Assembly (NCBI RefSeq): GCF_018334155.1
Contig: NZ_JAGXTP010000001.1
Span: forward strand, 1,488,001-1,552,000
Origin: Devosia litorisediminis
GTDB lineage: Bacteria; Pseudomonadota; Alphaproteobacteria; Rhizobiales; Devosiaceae
Direction of reading: 5' to 3'
Length of the DNA stretch: 64,000 nucleotides
Under the pieces are notes generated by a model. The model was not told the DNA's origin. It ran no database searches and saw only the letters and a list, made by a program, of their open reading frames with translations. The translations under genes and the position numbers were made by a program. Numbering within the stretch: position 1 is the first letter of the stretch; the number at the start of each line of letters is the position of its first letter. Below are positions 1-8,412 of the stretch, one piece after another.

Positions 1-1293
1 GATGGTCTGCAGGACTTCGGCGCGGAACCACATCAGCACAGTTGGCACATCGGTGGCCATTTTGACCGCAATCAATCCACTGGCCTTGTCCTTAAAGGCC
101 ATGGCCGGAGGAAATTTTGCAGATAGCTGACGGGTCACCACAGGCTGGCTCGAACTGATCGCGCGGACATAGTCGCTGATGGCGTGGATATCGTCGGTCG
201 GGGGGCAGCTGCCAAACTGCACCAGCTTGTCGCCCTGCAGCACCGCAAAGCCATGGGCATTGAGCAGTTCAGCCAGATCCCGTCCGGTTCGGGCAAAGAA
301 CTGGCTCAGGTTGCGGTCCTCGCCGACCAGTCGGAGGATTCTGTCCTCCTGCGCGCGCAATGCGATGCGCTCGCGATAGAGCTCGCTATCTTCGCGCGCC
401 TTGATCACCCGCGCCAGATTGGAGGCCATGTTTTGGCAGGCCAGGCGGATGTTGAGCGGCAGCGGCCGCGGCTGGTGGTGATGGCAGGCCACCAGCCCCC
501 ACAATATGCCATCCTTGACGATAGACATTGAGGCTGACGCCGCCACGCCCATATTCTTGAGATACTGGATATGAACCGGAGAGACGCTCCGAATTGTCGA
601 GTCACTCATATCGATCGTTTGCAGATCAGAACTGGCGCTGACGACTGGCGAGGGCTGATAATGCACATCAGCAATGACCCGGACCTTGTTGCGGACGTAG
701 AGGTCACGCGCCTGTTTGGGAATGTCAGTGGCGGGGAAGTGGTGGCGCATGAAGCTGGGCGAATTGTCAGCGATGCTCTCGCCCACGACAACTCCGGCCT
801 CATCGTCGACGAACCGATAGACCATCACCCTTCCATAGCCAGTCAGGCGCTGAAACACGCGCGACGCTTCATTGGCCAAATCAAGTAGCGAGGTCGCCCG
901 GTCCAGTTGGGCTTCAAGCGCATCAAGCTCAGCGAGAAACGCGCCGTCCGGTGTGTGACCATCGGCTTTGCCGGTCAGCTCGACAATAATGTGCGCCCCA
1001 CTGGCATAGGCCACCGCATCCCATGATGAGTTGGCGAACACGAGCTCGCCAAGAACCTGAATGCCCGTTCCGGGCAATGAATCCTGCACCACCTGACAGT
1101 CGATCCCGACCAGCTCTTCAAGCGTGCGGCCCAGAATTTCTGAAGGGTCGGCCAGCTCACCGGCGCAGCCTACGACCTGACCTGAGCGCGGATCGGAAAT
1201 AAGCATGATGCCGTGAGGCTGAATTGAACCCGGGATGTGGATGGGCTCCAGATCACAGCTGGTCAGGTCCATTTGGTTCGTCTCGTCCAACAC
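1..1293 (-). CDS. bphP: Bacteriophytochrome (N-terminal 431 residues, cut by the window edge)
   Basis: Red/far-red photoreceptor that binds biliverdin covalently; the visible part should be the PAS-GAF-PHY photosensory module, and the output domain lies beyond the left edge. Seen: the chromophore-binding cysteine just before EPIHIPGSIQPHG near the N-terminus, and the GAF signature PATDIPKQARDLYVRNKVRV with the following ADV (normally PASDIP). Two starts are possible. GTG at 1293 overlaps the stop of bphO (TAGTG, one shared base) and puts the Cys at residue 13; ATG at 1272 would put it at residue 6. I chose the GTG because it couples translation to bphO and has GGAG just upstream. The gene follows the heme oxygenase that makes its chromophore, the usual order of a bphO-bphP operon. 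Whether it is a histidine kinase or another output type cannot be told from this window. Confidence 0.93.
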   Translation of the reverse strand, partial: MLDETNQMDLTSCDLEPIHIPGSIQPHGIMLISDPRSGQVVGCAGELADPSEILGRTLEELVGIDCQVVQDSLPGTGIQVLGELVFANSSWDAVAYASGAHIIVELTGKADGHTPDGAFLAELDALEAQLDRATSLLDLANEASRVFQRLTGYGRVMVYRFVDDEAGVVVGESIADNSPSFMRHHFPATDIPKQARDLYVRNKVRVIADVHYQPSPVVSASSDLQTIDMSDSTIRSVSPVHIQYLKNMGVAASASMSIVKDGILWGLVACHHHQPRPLPLNIRLACQNMASNLARVIKAREDSELYRERIALRAQEDRILRLVGEDRNLSQFFARTGRDLAELLNAHGFAVLQGDKLVQFGSCPPTDDIHAISDYVRAISSSQPVVTRQLSAKFPPAMAFKDKASGLIAVKMATDVPTVLMWFRAEVLQTI

Positions 1294-1826
1294 TAACTCC
1301 GATAGATTTCCAGTGCTCTTTCAAAGAGCACTTGCGCGCTCGCCAAGGCAGCCGACCGGTCGAAGGCTGGTTCGGTGTCGGCTGCCTCCAAAATCGCTAG
1401 GAATGCGGGCCAACGGTGCATGTCTTCAACCTGGATGGCAAGGTGCCGTGCACCGAATTCGGCGCTGAGGCCAAGGGTTTGCGCGCGCCGGAAGAGCAAT
1501 CGCGCTCCCACTCCGGACCCTTCGAGAACATAAAGCGCGCCCAATTTGGTGGACCAGTCGGGCAGTGTAATCGGGGCAAGAGGCTGAGGAGCCGATGCAA
1601 TCTTCAAATCATCCATATCCGCTTGCATCGCCGCTACGAGAGGCAATACCGGCCAGGCGGCAACCGCGTCGCACTCAGGCTCGACAAGGCTGCGAAACAG
1701 ATAGTTGTTCAGGACGAAGGATCGATAGCTTTCGACATCGTGGAATGGGCCGATTGCCGCGTCGAGGCGGGCATGGATTTCCGCGGTGTGCTCGCGCAGG
1801 GCAGCTCTCAAACTGTTGGTACTCAT
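1293..1826 (-). CDS. bphO: Biliverdin-producing heme oxygenase
   Basis: Cytoplasmic heme oxygenase of the bacteriophytochrome-linked type, which opens heme to biliverdin IX-alpha, iron and CO. The 177-residue protein has the N-terminal LREHTAEIHARLD stretch with the probable proximal heme ligand His18, and the glycine-rich distal-helix region GALYVLEGSGVGARLLF. The start is the ATG at 1826, preceded by GGAAAG; the open frame continues far upstream but without homology, and that extension runs antisense to a glucose dehydrogenase relic. The stop overlaps the GTG start of bphP, so the two should be co-translated. Its promoter must lie between 1827 and the relic. Confidence 0.92.
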   Translation of the reverse strand: MSTNSLRAALREHTAEIHARLDAAIGPFHDVESYRSFVLNNYLFRSLVEPECDAVAAWPVLPLVAAMQADMDDLKIASAPQPLAPITLPDWSTKLGALYVLEGSGVGARLLFRRAQTLGLSAEFGARHLAIQVEDMHRWPAFLAILEAADTEPAFDRSAALASAQVLFERALEIYRS

Positions 1827-1944
1827 GCCGCTTTCCGAAACAGTCTGACACAATTCCAGACAATCGATGTCAGATCCATCCAACCACGCCAAGGGTGTAA
1901 TGAGAGCCGTGGGCATTTGGTCTCTAGTGCACGGTTGGACGTGA

Positions 1945-2334
1945 TTGCGAACTGTGGTCGGAGTAGCGGCGAAAACCCGCGAAGTGCTTTGGGATCGCCC
2001 CTTTGGCTCGGCCCGCAAGAATGGCCCCTTCGGCATTCCGTCCATGTTGCCGATCGATATCGGCACGCCGAACAATGGCGGAGGTGTCATCACGGCGTCG
2101 AGCTTGTTCCTAATTGGGGCAGCAACCGACGACATCTTCCGCGCGATCGACATCTAGACCGGCGAAGAGGTCTGGCAGGTCGCTCTGCCGGCCGGGGGGC
2201 AGGCAACGCCGATGACCTATGAGGCCCAGGGTCGCCAGATCGTGGTGATCAATGCCGGTGGTCACGACTTTATGGAGACCCCGATCGGGGATTACTTCAT
2301 CGCGTACGCGCTGCCCGAAGATCTCGCCAGATAG
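1945..2334 (+). pseudogene. gcd: Relic of membrane-bound quinoprotein (PQQ) glucose dehydrogenase, C-terminal part
   Basis: The plus-strand frame reads like the C-terminus of PQQ glucose dehydrogenase: VLWDRPFGSARKNGPFGIPS, then TPNNGGGVITAS, FIGAATD-like LIGAATDDIFRAIDI, and after an in-frame TAG at 2155-2157 it continues TGEEVWQVALPAGGQATPM and TPIGDYFIAYALP before a normal stop at 2332-2334. The internal stop replaces what is normally a Lys or Arg codon in the IDLKTG motif. The catalytic propeller upstream is missing. About 125 of roughly 800 residues remain, so it is a decaying fragment. Recognisable homology begins near 1960; the left boundary is approximate. Confidence 0.85.
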
Positions 2335-2574
2335 CACCATTCGGAACGGTAAGGCCGGCTTCCGGCCTTGCTGGCCTGCATCCGTGCATCACCACCCCCG
2401 GACCATGTCTGGGGTGGTGTCGGTTTGACACCATTCTCTTGGCAATTCTTGGTGGTGGTGGAAGGCCGTCATCCTGAGATGAGCATAGCGCGACTCCTGG
2501 ATCAAAGACCGGTGGCTGCATCGAAACCGGTGTCCCGTGGGTGGGCTTGCCTTCAACTGGCTCGATTGGTGCTG

Positions 2575-3279
2575 TCAGCGCGTTGCCGGTGTCCAGCGGT
2601 CATGCCCGCAACGCAGGCAGGTGCCGGGGCCTTGGCCGACCCCCACCGCAATTGTGGTCCCGCAGCGATAGCAGGACAGATGCATCTGGTGATCCACGAG
2701 GTGATCAGCCGCGATCACCTGCGGCGCCACGATTTCCCATGGCGGTACAATGGGTAGGCCCCAGGGGGGCGTGCCGTTATGCTGAAAAATGCTCATGGCA
2801 CCGTTTGGCTCGACGAAGGCGCTGCTCACTTCGCCCAGTTGCTTGACCCCGGCTTGCCGCAATTTCTGGAAAATCTCGCTGGCGCCCAGTTCGGCATCGC
2901 CCGTGACTTCGCTCAGTACGCCCTGGTCAACAATTTGGCGCGGCTCGCCATCCACCAGCCGTTCCACGCGCTTATGTCGCGCGATCAGCAGGTCCAGGCC
3001 GCGGTTGGCCAGCACGACAATGGTGATCACCGCCATGGCATGGAGTAGCGGCACATCGGGCTGGAACATCGGATCGCCAACGGCCGAGCCCAGCGCGATC
3101 ACCAGCAGGAATTCGACGGTCGACAACTGCCCGATGGTCCTGCTACCCAGCCAGCGCAAAAGCAGCAGGCCATAGCCATAGACAATCAAGGTACGGAACA
3201 GGATTTCGAGGTAAATCCAGGCTCCCTGGTCGCCCACGAAAATCCGGATCAGATCAATCCCTTGTGCTGGTTGTTCCAT
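2575..3279 (-). CDS. DUF421 (YetF-type) membrane protein with a C-terminal zinc ribbon
   Basis: This 234-residue protein has two or three N-terminal membrane segments (about residues 22-42, 52-70 and 80-98). They include the family motif RWLGSRTIGQLSTVEFLLVI, followed by the cytoplasmic DUF421 domain (about 100-190). The last 35 residues carry two CxxC pairs, Cys203/Cys206 and Cys221/Cys224, in a CYRCG...CLRCGH pattern typical of a rubredoxin-like zinc ribbon. That tail is not part of ordinary YetF proteins. Function unknown; YetF-type proteins of spore formers are linked to membrane phenotypes but no reaction is established. It appears monocistronic. The start is the ATG at 3279; the membrane region begins soon after. 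Confidence 0.85.
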   Translation of the reverse strand: MEQPAQGIDLIRIFVGDQGAWIYLEILFRTLIVYGYGLLLLRWLGSRTIGQLSTVEFLLVIALGSAVGDPMFQPDVPLLHAMAVITIVVLANRGLDLLIARHKRVERLVDGEPRQIVDQGVLSEVTGDAELGASEIFQKLRQAGVKQLGEVSSAFVEPNGAMSIFQHNGTPPWGLPIVPPWEIVAPQVIAADHLVDHQMHLSCYRCGTTIAVGVGQGPGTCLRCGHDRWTPATR

Positions 3280-3667
3280 TATCCGCGACTCTGGTTGTCA
3301 AAAACAACGGGTGGACCGCCCCCCGAATGATGGTCTGTGCCGCGAGTGAGATAAGGGCTGACGCAAATTATTCGGGTAGGGCTGGTTGCCTAACAAAGCC
3401 CTATGACGTCCCAGCAAATGCACAGTCGGATCTAGCGAACAGCTCCCGGAAGCGACGCTGGTAGACAATTGTGGTCTCCCCATTCACACCAAGTCTCTAT
3501 GCATTGGGGCCTCACGCCAAATAACGCTTTTGCAGCCCTCCGGTTTCCGTTCGCGTGTTCAAGGGCCCCAATAGGGCTTTCACAAAACTGGGGCTAAAGC
3601 GTAATTGGAGCTGGGGCATTGCAATTTCGATCGATGATGAAACATCCTGGTTTCCTTCTGAAATCTG
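3280..3667. other. Intergenic region, nothing recognised
   Basis: Part of a 527-base gap between the DUF421 gene and the small gene at 3807. No homologous reading frame was recognised. It lies beyond the intrinsic terminator of the minus-strand operon on its right and holds the promoter region of the DUF421 gene at its left end. Confidence 0.5.
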
Positions 3668-3721
3668 AAAAAAAAAGCAGCGGCCCGAGATGGGCGCGGA
3701 GCGCGCCAAGTGCGGACCGCT
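3668..3721 (-). terminator. Intrinsic terminator of the SDR operon
   Basis: Read on the minus strand, an outer stem AGCGGTCC/GGCCCGCT (3714-3721 with 3679-3686, one mismatch) encloses an inner perfect stem GGCGCG/CGCGCC (3702-3707 with 3693-3698). It is followed within two bases by a run of nine T (3668-3676). This is a textbook Rho-independent terminator about 85 bases after the stop of the small gene at 3807. Confidence 0.8.
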
Positions 3722-3806
3722 ACGGTGGCTCTGCGTCAAGTTTTTTTTAACGAATAGCAGTTCCGGTAGAGGTGGAAATGTGATCGACCCGATCAACTAG
3801 CATGGG

Positions 3807-3944
3807 TCAAAATCCAAAAGCGCCACCCAACTCGGCATCAGTTCCCAGCGGCGCCGCGGCCAGGTCGGAATGAAATACCTTGTCGCCGGTGCGCCCCGGA
3901 TCGATATCGGCCCGCAGCTGTTCACCGGTTATTTCCATGTTCAT
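3807..3944 (-). CDS. Small 45-residue protein downstream of the SDR gene
   Basis: A 45-codon frame beginning MNMEITGEQLRADID and containing GRTGDKVFHSD and AAAPLGTDAE. From memory, small proteins with a GRTGDK...AAAPLGTDAEAGG pattern recur next to stress-type SDR genes in Alphaproteobacteria, but I cannot run a search here. Strong support in the sequence: GGAGGG seven bases before the ATG, placed directly after the SDR stop codon (nine bases between stop and start), and a terminator downstream. The protein is acidic, soluble and without a signal peptide. Function unknown. Confidence 0.72.
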   Translation of the reverse strand: MNMEITGEQLRADIDPGRTGDKVFHSDLAAAPLGTDAELGGAFGF

Positions 3945-3953
3945 ACGACCCTC

Positions 3954-4847
3954 CTAGACCACTCCCTTGCCGCCGGTTGCGCCGAATACCTCACCTGTGA
4001 TGTAGCTGCCTTCTTGGGAAGCGAGCAGCACGTAGATCGCAGACAGTTCAACTGGTTGCCCGGGCCGACCAAAGGCGCTGCCCTCGCCGAAGTTCCCGAC
4101 CTTCTCTGGGAATTGTCCGCCGCTTGGCTGCAACACAGTCCAGAACGGTCCGGGTGCCACTGCATTAGCGCGGATGCCTCTTTCCATAACCTGGGCGGAA
4201 AGCGCCTTCGTATAGGCAACAATACCGGCCTTCGATGTTGCATAATCAAGTAGGTGCGCAGACGGTTCGAACGCCTGAATAGAGGCGGTATTGATGATAG
4301 CTGCGCCAGGCGGCAAATGCGGAAGAGCGGCCTGAGTAAGCCAATGCATGGCATAAAGGTTGGTTTTCATGGTCAGATCGAAATCTTCGCTGCTGACTTC
4401 AGCAACGGAATTGCGGGCTTGCTGCCGGGCAGCGTTAATGACCAGAATATCAAGCCCGCCCAGTTCTTCCACGGTTCGGGCTACAATGTCTTTGCAGGTC
4501 TGCTCCTGAGAAATATCACCCGGCAGCGCTACGGCTTTTGTGCCCGCTTTTTCGATATAACCAATGACGTCACTGGCATCCTCAATCTCGGCGGGCAGGA
4601 AGTTGATCGCCACATCGGCACCTTCGCGTGCATATGCGATGGCCGCAGCGCGGCCAATGCCTGAGTCACCGCCAGTGATGAGCGCCTTGCGGCCCAGCAA
4701 GCGCCCGAACCCGGCATAACTTTCTTCGCCGTGATCGGGCCTCGGCTTCATCTGGCTGACCAAGCCTGGCGGCGATTGCTGCTGACGGGGAAATGGGGGA
4801 GCGGGATACTGGTGCCTTGGATCCTGCATGGTGAAACGGTCTGTCAT
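3954..4847 (-). CDS. Short-chain dehydrogenase/reductase (YghA/YhxC-like stress SDR)
   Basis: NAD(P)-dependent oxidoreductase of 297 residues. It has the Rossmann glycine motif TGGDSGIG (58-65), the NAA motif (138-140), catalytic Ser189, Tyr202 and Lys206 in YATSK, and a Pro/Gln-rich 45-residue N-terminal extension typical of the YghA/YhdF/YhxC group. Members are often annotated as general stress or glucose 1-dehydrogenase-like proteins; the true substrate is unknown. The ATG at 4847 is preceded by AGAGGCC. It forms a two-gene operon with the small gene at 3807 and ends in a clear intrinsic terminator. Confidence 0.88.
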   Translation of the reverse strand: MTDRFTMQDPRHQYPAPPFPRQQQSPPGLVSQMKPRPDHGEESYAGFGRLLGRKALITGGDSGIGRAAAIAYAREGADVAINFLPAEIEDASDVIGYIEKAGTKAVALPGDISQEQTCKDIVARTVEELGGLDILVINAARQQARNSVAEVSSEDFDLTMKTNLYAMHWLTQAALPHLPPGAAIINTASIQAFEPSAHLLDYATSKAGIVAYTKALSAQVMERGIRANAVAPGPFWTVLQPSGGQFPEKVGNFGEGSAFGRPGQPVELSAIYVLLASQEGSYITGEVFGATGGKGVV

Positions 4848-5056
4848 GATGGGCCTCTTTTCTCAGTGAAAAGGCCAATGCCTGAACCGGCGTCACGTTC
4901 CCAATCAGTTCGGTCGTCCTGCATGCCGATCCGAAGATGCAACCGTTAAAGATGGACATGCCCAGCCCGGCTACGTAGTCGAGCTGCGGGCAAGATTGTC
5001 GAAATCGACGCCCTCCCGTTTCTGTACCCGGTATGTGGAGGTGGGGGCTGACTGCA

Positions 5057-6769
5057 TCATGTCAGTTTGCTCCAGGCGGCAAGGGCGTAGGGATCGCGCT
5101 GTAGATCGAAGAGCGCAAAGTCAGGCTCGCGCGCCCTTGGCGCATGCTGGCCTATTTCTCCAAAATTGAGATCGATGATCAACTCGCCCGCCTCAAACTC
5201 CCAGTGTGCAGTCAAGGCCTTTTCGCCGACGACATGAGCCGTACTGTGCTGGCGTAAGGTGGCAGTCAGGGGAAAAATACAAGCCTTACGAAATGCGAGG
5301 ACCTGCTGAGTGAGCCGCAGCCAGGCGTCAGCAGCAGGAGATGAGGACCAATCCAGCCGGGAGCGTTGGAAGGTCGCTGGATCTATCGGGTCGGGCACCG
5401 CCTCCCCAAGCGCGGCGATACCTGCAAATTCTTCGACGCGGCCATTGCGCAGGGCGTCAGCGAAGTCGCCTTCGTAGTCAGCGAAGAACTGGAATGGGGA
5501 CAACGACCCGCGTTCCTCTCCCATGAATATCATGGGCGTATAGGGAGCCGTGAGCAACAAGGCATACGCCGTCTTTACGGCGTTTTCGTCGGCCAGCGTT
5601 AGGAGCCGTTCGCCCTTGGCGCGGTTGCCGACCTGATCATGGGTCTGGATGGCATTGATGAAGCTGGTGACCGGCAAGTAGGCGCAGTCCGAACCGCGTG
5701 GCGTGTCGCGCCCCTCTCGCGGCTGGCCTTCCTCGATATGGCCACGCTCCAGCGCACGGGCCAGATCTCCAATCGGGTCTTGTGCAAAGGAGACGTAGTA
5801 ATCCTGGCTCTCGCCTGTCAGGCTTGTATGCACCGCATGATGAAAATCATCATTCCAGCTGGCCGCATACAGCCCTGATCCGCGCAGCGTGGGCTCGTTG
5901 CGTTCATCCTCCACAATGAGATGAAGAGGCCTGCCCAGGTCCTGTTTCCGAACAGCTTCGCCCACTTCCATCAAGAACTTGGCTGCCCCTTCACCCCGGA
6001 TCTGATGGACGGCATCGAGCCGCAGCCCATCGAGCCGGTACTCCTCCAACCACATAAGTGCGCAGTCGATCCAGAACTGACGCACCGCTTTTCGCGAAAA
6101 GTCGATGGCGGCACCCCACGGGGTGTGCCGGTCGGGGTCGAAGAATTCCGGTGTGATCGTGTGGAGATAGGCGCCATCTGGACCGAAGTGGTTCATGACC
6201 AAGTCGAGAACGACGCATATCCCATTGTGCTGAGCAGTGTTGACGAGATGTCTCAGATCGTTGGGCGAGCCATAGATTGGATGTGGCGCAAAGGGCAGTA
6301 CTCCGTCGTAACCCCAGCCTCGCGACCCGGAAAACTGGCTGACCGGCATGATCTCGATTGCGGTGAAACCGAGTTTTGCCAACTCGCCCATCTTGTCGGC
6401 CGCGGCGCGGAATGTTCCGGCCGGGGTGAATGTGCCTATGTGCAGTTCATATAGGACATATTCGTTGAAGGGACGCGCTTTCCATGAAGGTGCCCATTCG
6501 AAATCCGCGCCCGAAACCAGGCGTGAAGGCCCATGGACGTCTGAGACTTGCAGGCGGCTGGCCGGATCCGGATAGCGGATTTCATCAACGATGAAGCTGT
6601 AGTGTTCACCTTCTTCAGCAGAGAATGCGGTTTCCCAGAATCCGTCGTCGCCGCGATCCATGCGCATTGGCCGCCCTTTGCCGACCGCAATGGACACAGC
6701 GTTCGCAGAAGGCGACCATAACCTAGCCCGCCACTGCGCGCCTATTTGCTTTACACTCCAATGCGACAT
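5057..6769 (-). CDS. treZ: Malto-oligosyltrehalose trehalohydrolase
   Basis: GH13 enzyme that releases trehalose from maltooligosyl-trehalose, the second step of the TreY-TreZ pathway in the cytoplasm. The 570 residues show an N-terminal E-set/CBM48-like domain (1-100) and the catalytic barrel: DLVMNHFG (189-196), nucleophile Asp252 in GLRLDAVH, acid/base Glu287 in IVEDERN, and HDQ (377-379) in IQTHDQVGNRA. Length and motifs are complete, so it should be active. The start overlaps the stop of the upstream DUF2934 gene (TAATG), so translation is probably coupled. No treY, treX or glg gene is next to it, which is unusual. Confidence 0.93.
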   Translation of the reverse strand: MSHWSVKQIGAQWRARLWSPSANAVSIAVGKGRPMRMDRGDDGFWETAFSAEEGEHYSFIVDEIRYPDPASRLQVSDVHGPSRLVSGADFEWAPSWKARPFNEYVLYELHIGTFTPAGTFRAAADKMGELAKLGFTAIEIMPVSQFSGSRGWGYDGVLPFAPHPIYGSPNDLRHLVNTAQHNGICVVLDLVMNHFGPDGAYLHTITPEFFDPDRHTPWGAAIDFSRKAVRQFWIDCALMWLEEYRLDGLRLDAVHQIRGEGAAKFLMEVGEAVRKQDLGRPLHLIVEDERNEPTLRGSGLYAASWNDDFHHAVHTSLTGESQDYYVSFAQDPIGDLARALERGHIEEGQPREGRDTPRGSDCAYLPVTSFINAIQTHDQVGNRAKGERLLTLADENAVKTAYALLLTAPYTPMIFMGEERGSLSPFQFFADYEGDFADALRNGRVEEFAGIAALGEAVPDPIDPATFQRSRLDWSSSPAADAWLRLTQQVLAFRKACIFPLTATLRQHSTAHVVGEKALTAHWEFEAGELIIDLNFGEIGQHAPRAREPDFALFDLQRDPYALAAWSKLT

Positions 6770-7110
6770 TAGAATTGGCCTCCTGGCAAAGCCAGAGGGG
6801 GCCTTTGAAGCATTACATCTGCTTCCCTTACCCTAAGGCGCCGCTCGAGAGCTCCAAACCAGTACTGTTGTTCCTGACCATTGGGTTTCCCGTCCTCCTC
6901 CCATAGAAAGTATGCTGTGTGCAGCACCTTTTGTTGGAAAAGAGGGTCAACCCAGGGACCTTTGCCTGCTTTCTGCATCAGTGCTCTCCGAATGCATGCC
7001 TGTAATGCGGAACAGTGCGTTTCGCTCCATCGCAGGTCAGAATTCGGGTTAACTTGTCCGGTTCTCGCATGGAGTCGCCAAAACCTATCTGCCAGGTAAC
7101 GGGCCATCAT
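6769..7110 (-). CDS. DUF2934-like protein upstream of treZ
   Basis: A 113-residue protein whose C-terminal half (about 64-92) reads AYFLWEEDGKPNGQEQQYWF followed by GALERR. This matches the short DUF2934 pattern (A-x-x-LWEx-x-GRPxGxxxxHW) that is common in plant-associated Alphaproteobacteria, often beside trehalose or glycogen genes. The N-terminal 60 residues are not recognised. No signal peptide or membrane segment. Two ATG codons stand in tandem at 7110 and 7107. Its TAA stop overlaps the treZ ATG. Function unknown. Confidence 0.7.
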   Translation of the reverse strand: MMARYLADRFWRLHARTGQVNPNSDLRWSETHCSALQACIRRALMQKAGKGPWVDPLFQQKVLHTAYFLWEEDGKPNGQEQQYWFGALERRLRVREADVMLQRPPLALPGGQF

Positions 7111-7466
7111 GAGATACCGAAGGGTTCCAATCTCATGTCTGCTTTTGGCAGCGCTTGGTCAAAAGCTCATTCTCCGCTCCAGGCCCCCATTCAGCCGTTT
7201 ATCGGAGTTCGGGCAATAGCAAGAATGGGGCCGATTGCGGACTGTCCGCCTTTGGGGGCTGCATTACGGGAAGCAGCTATAGAGCACGCGGCCGGTCCAA
7301 CGGCTTATTGGGGCCGGAAGCCGTCCATCCCGCCCACCTCTTCGCTTACCGGAGATGGGCCATGACAGCTAACGAGGCCAGTTTTTCTGGCCCAGCACTG
7401 CATCCTTGAGCTCGCTCCAGGCACGTGTCTGCAATGACCTTCCGACAACGTGAGCTGGGAGGCAGG
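7111..7466. other. Intergenic region upstream of the DUF2934-treZ operon
   Basis: 356 bases between the 32-residue membrane peptide gene and the DUF2934 gene. It must hold the promoter of the DUF2934-treZ operon. No reading frame with recognisable homology was seen. It has the look of decayed intergenic sequence, with a GAATGGGG string at 7223-7230. Confidence 0.45.
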
Positions 7467-7565
7467 TCATTTCGCTGAGCGGAGGGCAATGACGAGCAGG
7501 GCAACTCCGGCGAGCGAGCCGAAAACCATGACGCCAATGCCCGAGAAGATCCAGAAAACGTCCAT
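7467..7565 (-). CDS. 32-residue single-pass membrane peptide
   Basis: A frame encoding MDVFWIFSGIGVMVFGSLAG, then VALLVIALRSAK: one hydrophobic helix over most of its length with a basic C-terminus. A strong AAGGAG lies eight bases before the ATG at 7565, which is the main reason to believe it. It follows the DUF4386 gene by 69 bases on the same strand and may be its last cistron. I do not recognise the family. Confidence 0.55.
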   Translation of the reverse strand: MDVFWIFSGIGVMVFGSLAGVALLVIALRSAK

Positions 7566-7634
7566 CTCTTGGCTCCTTGTTTGTGGGGCGAGAACGCCCG
7601 GGGCAAGACCGGGTATCCGTCCGCTGCTGCGCGG

Positions 7635-8378
7635 CTAAGACTGCACCTGGGCGACGGCCGCGCGGGCGTGCACCGAAATGAACCTCCGGTGCACCCGCCC
7701 GCCCATGATCGTTAGCCACAGGCACGTGGCGATCTCCGCGAGCGCTGCAGGTATCACGGCTAACGGCGAGACCATCGGCTCGAGCTCAGGGGCGAGGAAG
7801 ACCACGAACAGGTCGGTCCAGTAGCCGGCGAGCGCCAGCATCATCACGATACCGAGCAGCTTCGGCACGAAGCCTGAGCGGTAGAACAGTAGACCGATGG
7901 TGAAGCACCATGCGCCAAAGAAGATGCCGTTCGCGGTGTAGCCGTAGGCATGCAGGTTGAGCAGGAACTGGATGAGGTCCTGCACCTGCTCCGGCGGGAA
8001 GGACGGCAGCGCACCGTTGACGAGGAGCAGCACGCCGAAGTGATAGACGACGTTGGCGCCCATCCACGGCAGTCGCAACAGGTTTAGAAAGAGTGCGAGC
8101 AGCGCGAGGTTCTTGTCGACCTGCTTCAGGAGCACCCAGAAGGCGAGACCGAGGAAGGCGTCGAGCAGCAGCACGAAAAGATCGGCGATACCTGCCAGCG
8201 CGTAGGTGGTCTGGTCGGCCGTAATTGCCGACATCGTGGCCGCCGCGTCGCCCTGTACGACCATGCCGGTCCTCACGGAGAATTCGGCGAAGCCGGCGAG
8301 GATAGCCACGCCAAGATAGGCGAGACCGGCCGCACGGGCCCAATTAAAGCGCGTCGTTTCATTGGCAGTGTTGGTCAT
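7635..8378 (-). CDS. DUF4386 family membrane protein
   Basis: A 247-residue integral membrane protein with about seven predicted helices. It has the family-like opening RAAGLAYLGVAILAGFAEF and a central LLRLPWMGANVVYHFGVLLL stretch. DUF4386 proteins have no assigned reaction. The ATG at 8378 has GGAGAG upstream. It follows the dehydrogenase at 8490 on the same strand after 111 bases that contain a strong hairpin, so it could be read through or start separately. Confidence 0.8.
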   Translation of the reverse strand: MTNTANETTRFNWARAAGLAYLGVAILAGFAEFSVRTGMVVQGDAAATMSAITADQTTYALAGIADLFVLLLDAFLGLAFWVLLKQVDKNLALLALFLNLLRLPWMGANVVYHFGVLLLVNGALPSFPPEQVQDLIQFLLNLHAYGYTANGIFFGAWCFTIGLLFYRSGFVPKLLGIVMMLALAGYWTDLFVVFLAPELEPMVSPLAVIPAALAEIATCLWLTIMGGRVHRRFISVHARAAVAQVQS

Positions 8379-8412
8379 GGAACTCTCCGATTTGGCAAGG
8401 CGGTGACGGTCG

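Noticed and set aside
2469..2502. TCATCCTGAG...CTCCTGGATC string resembling common REP-like intergenic repeats
   Set aside because: Only one copy is seen here, so it cannot be called a repeat from this window.
3512..3796. 94-codon minus-strand frame next to the SDR operon
   Set aside because: It runs through the strong intrinsic terminator at 3668-3721 and has no protein-like signals or ribosome site.
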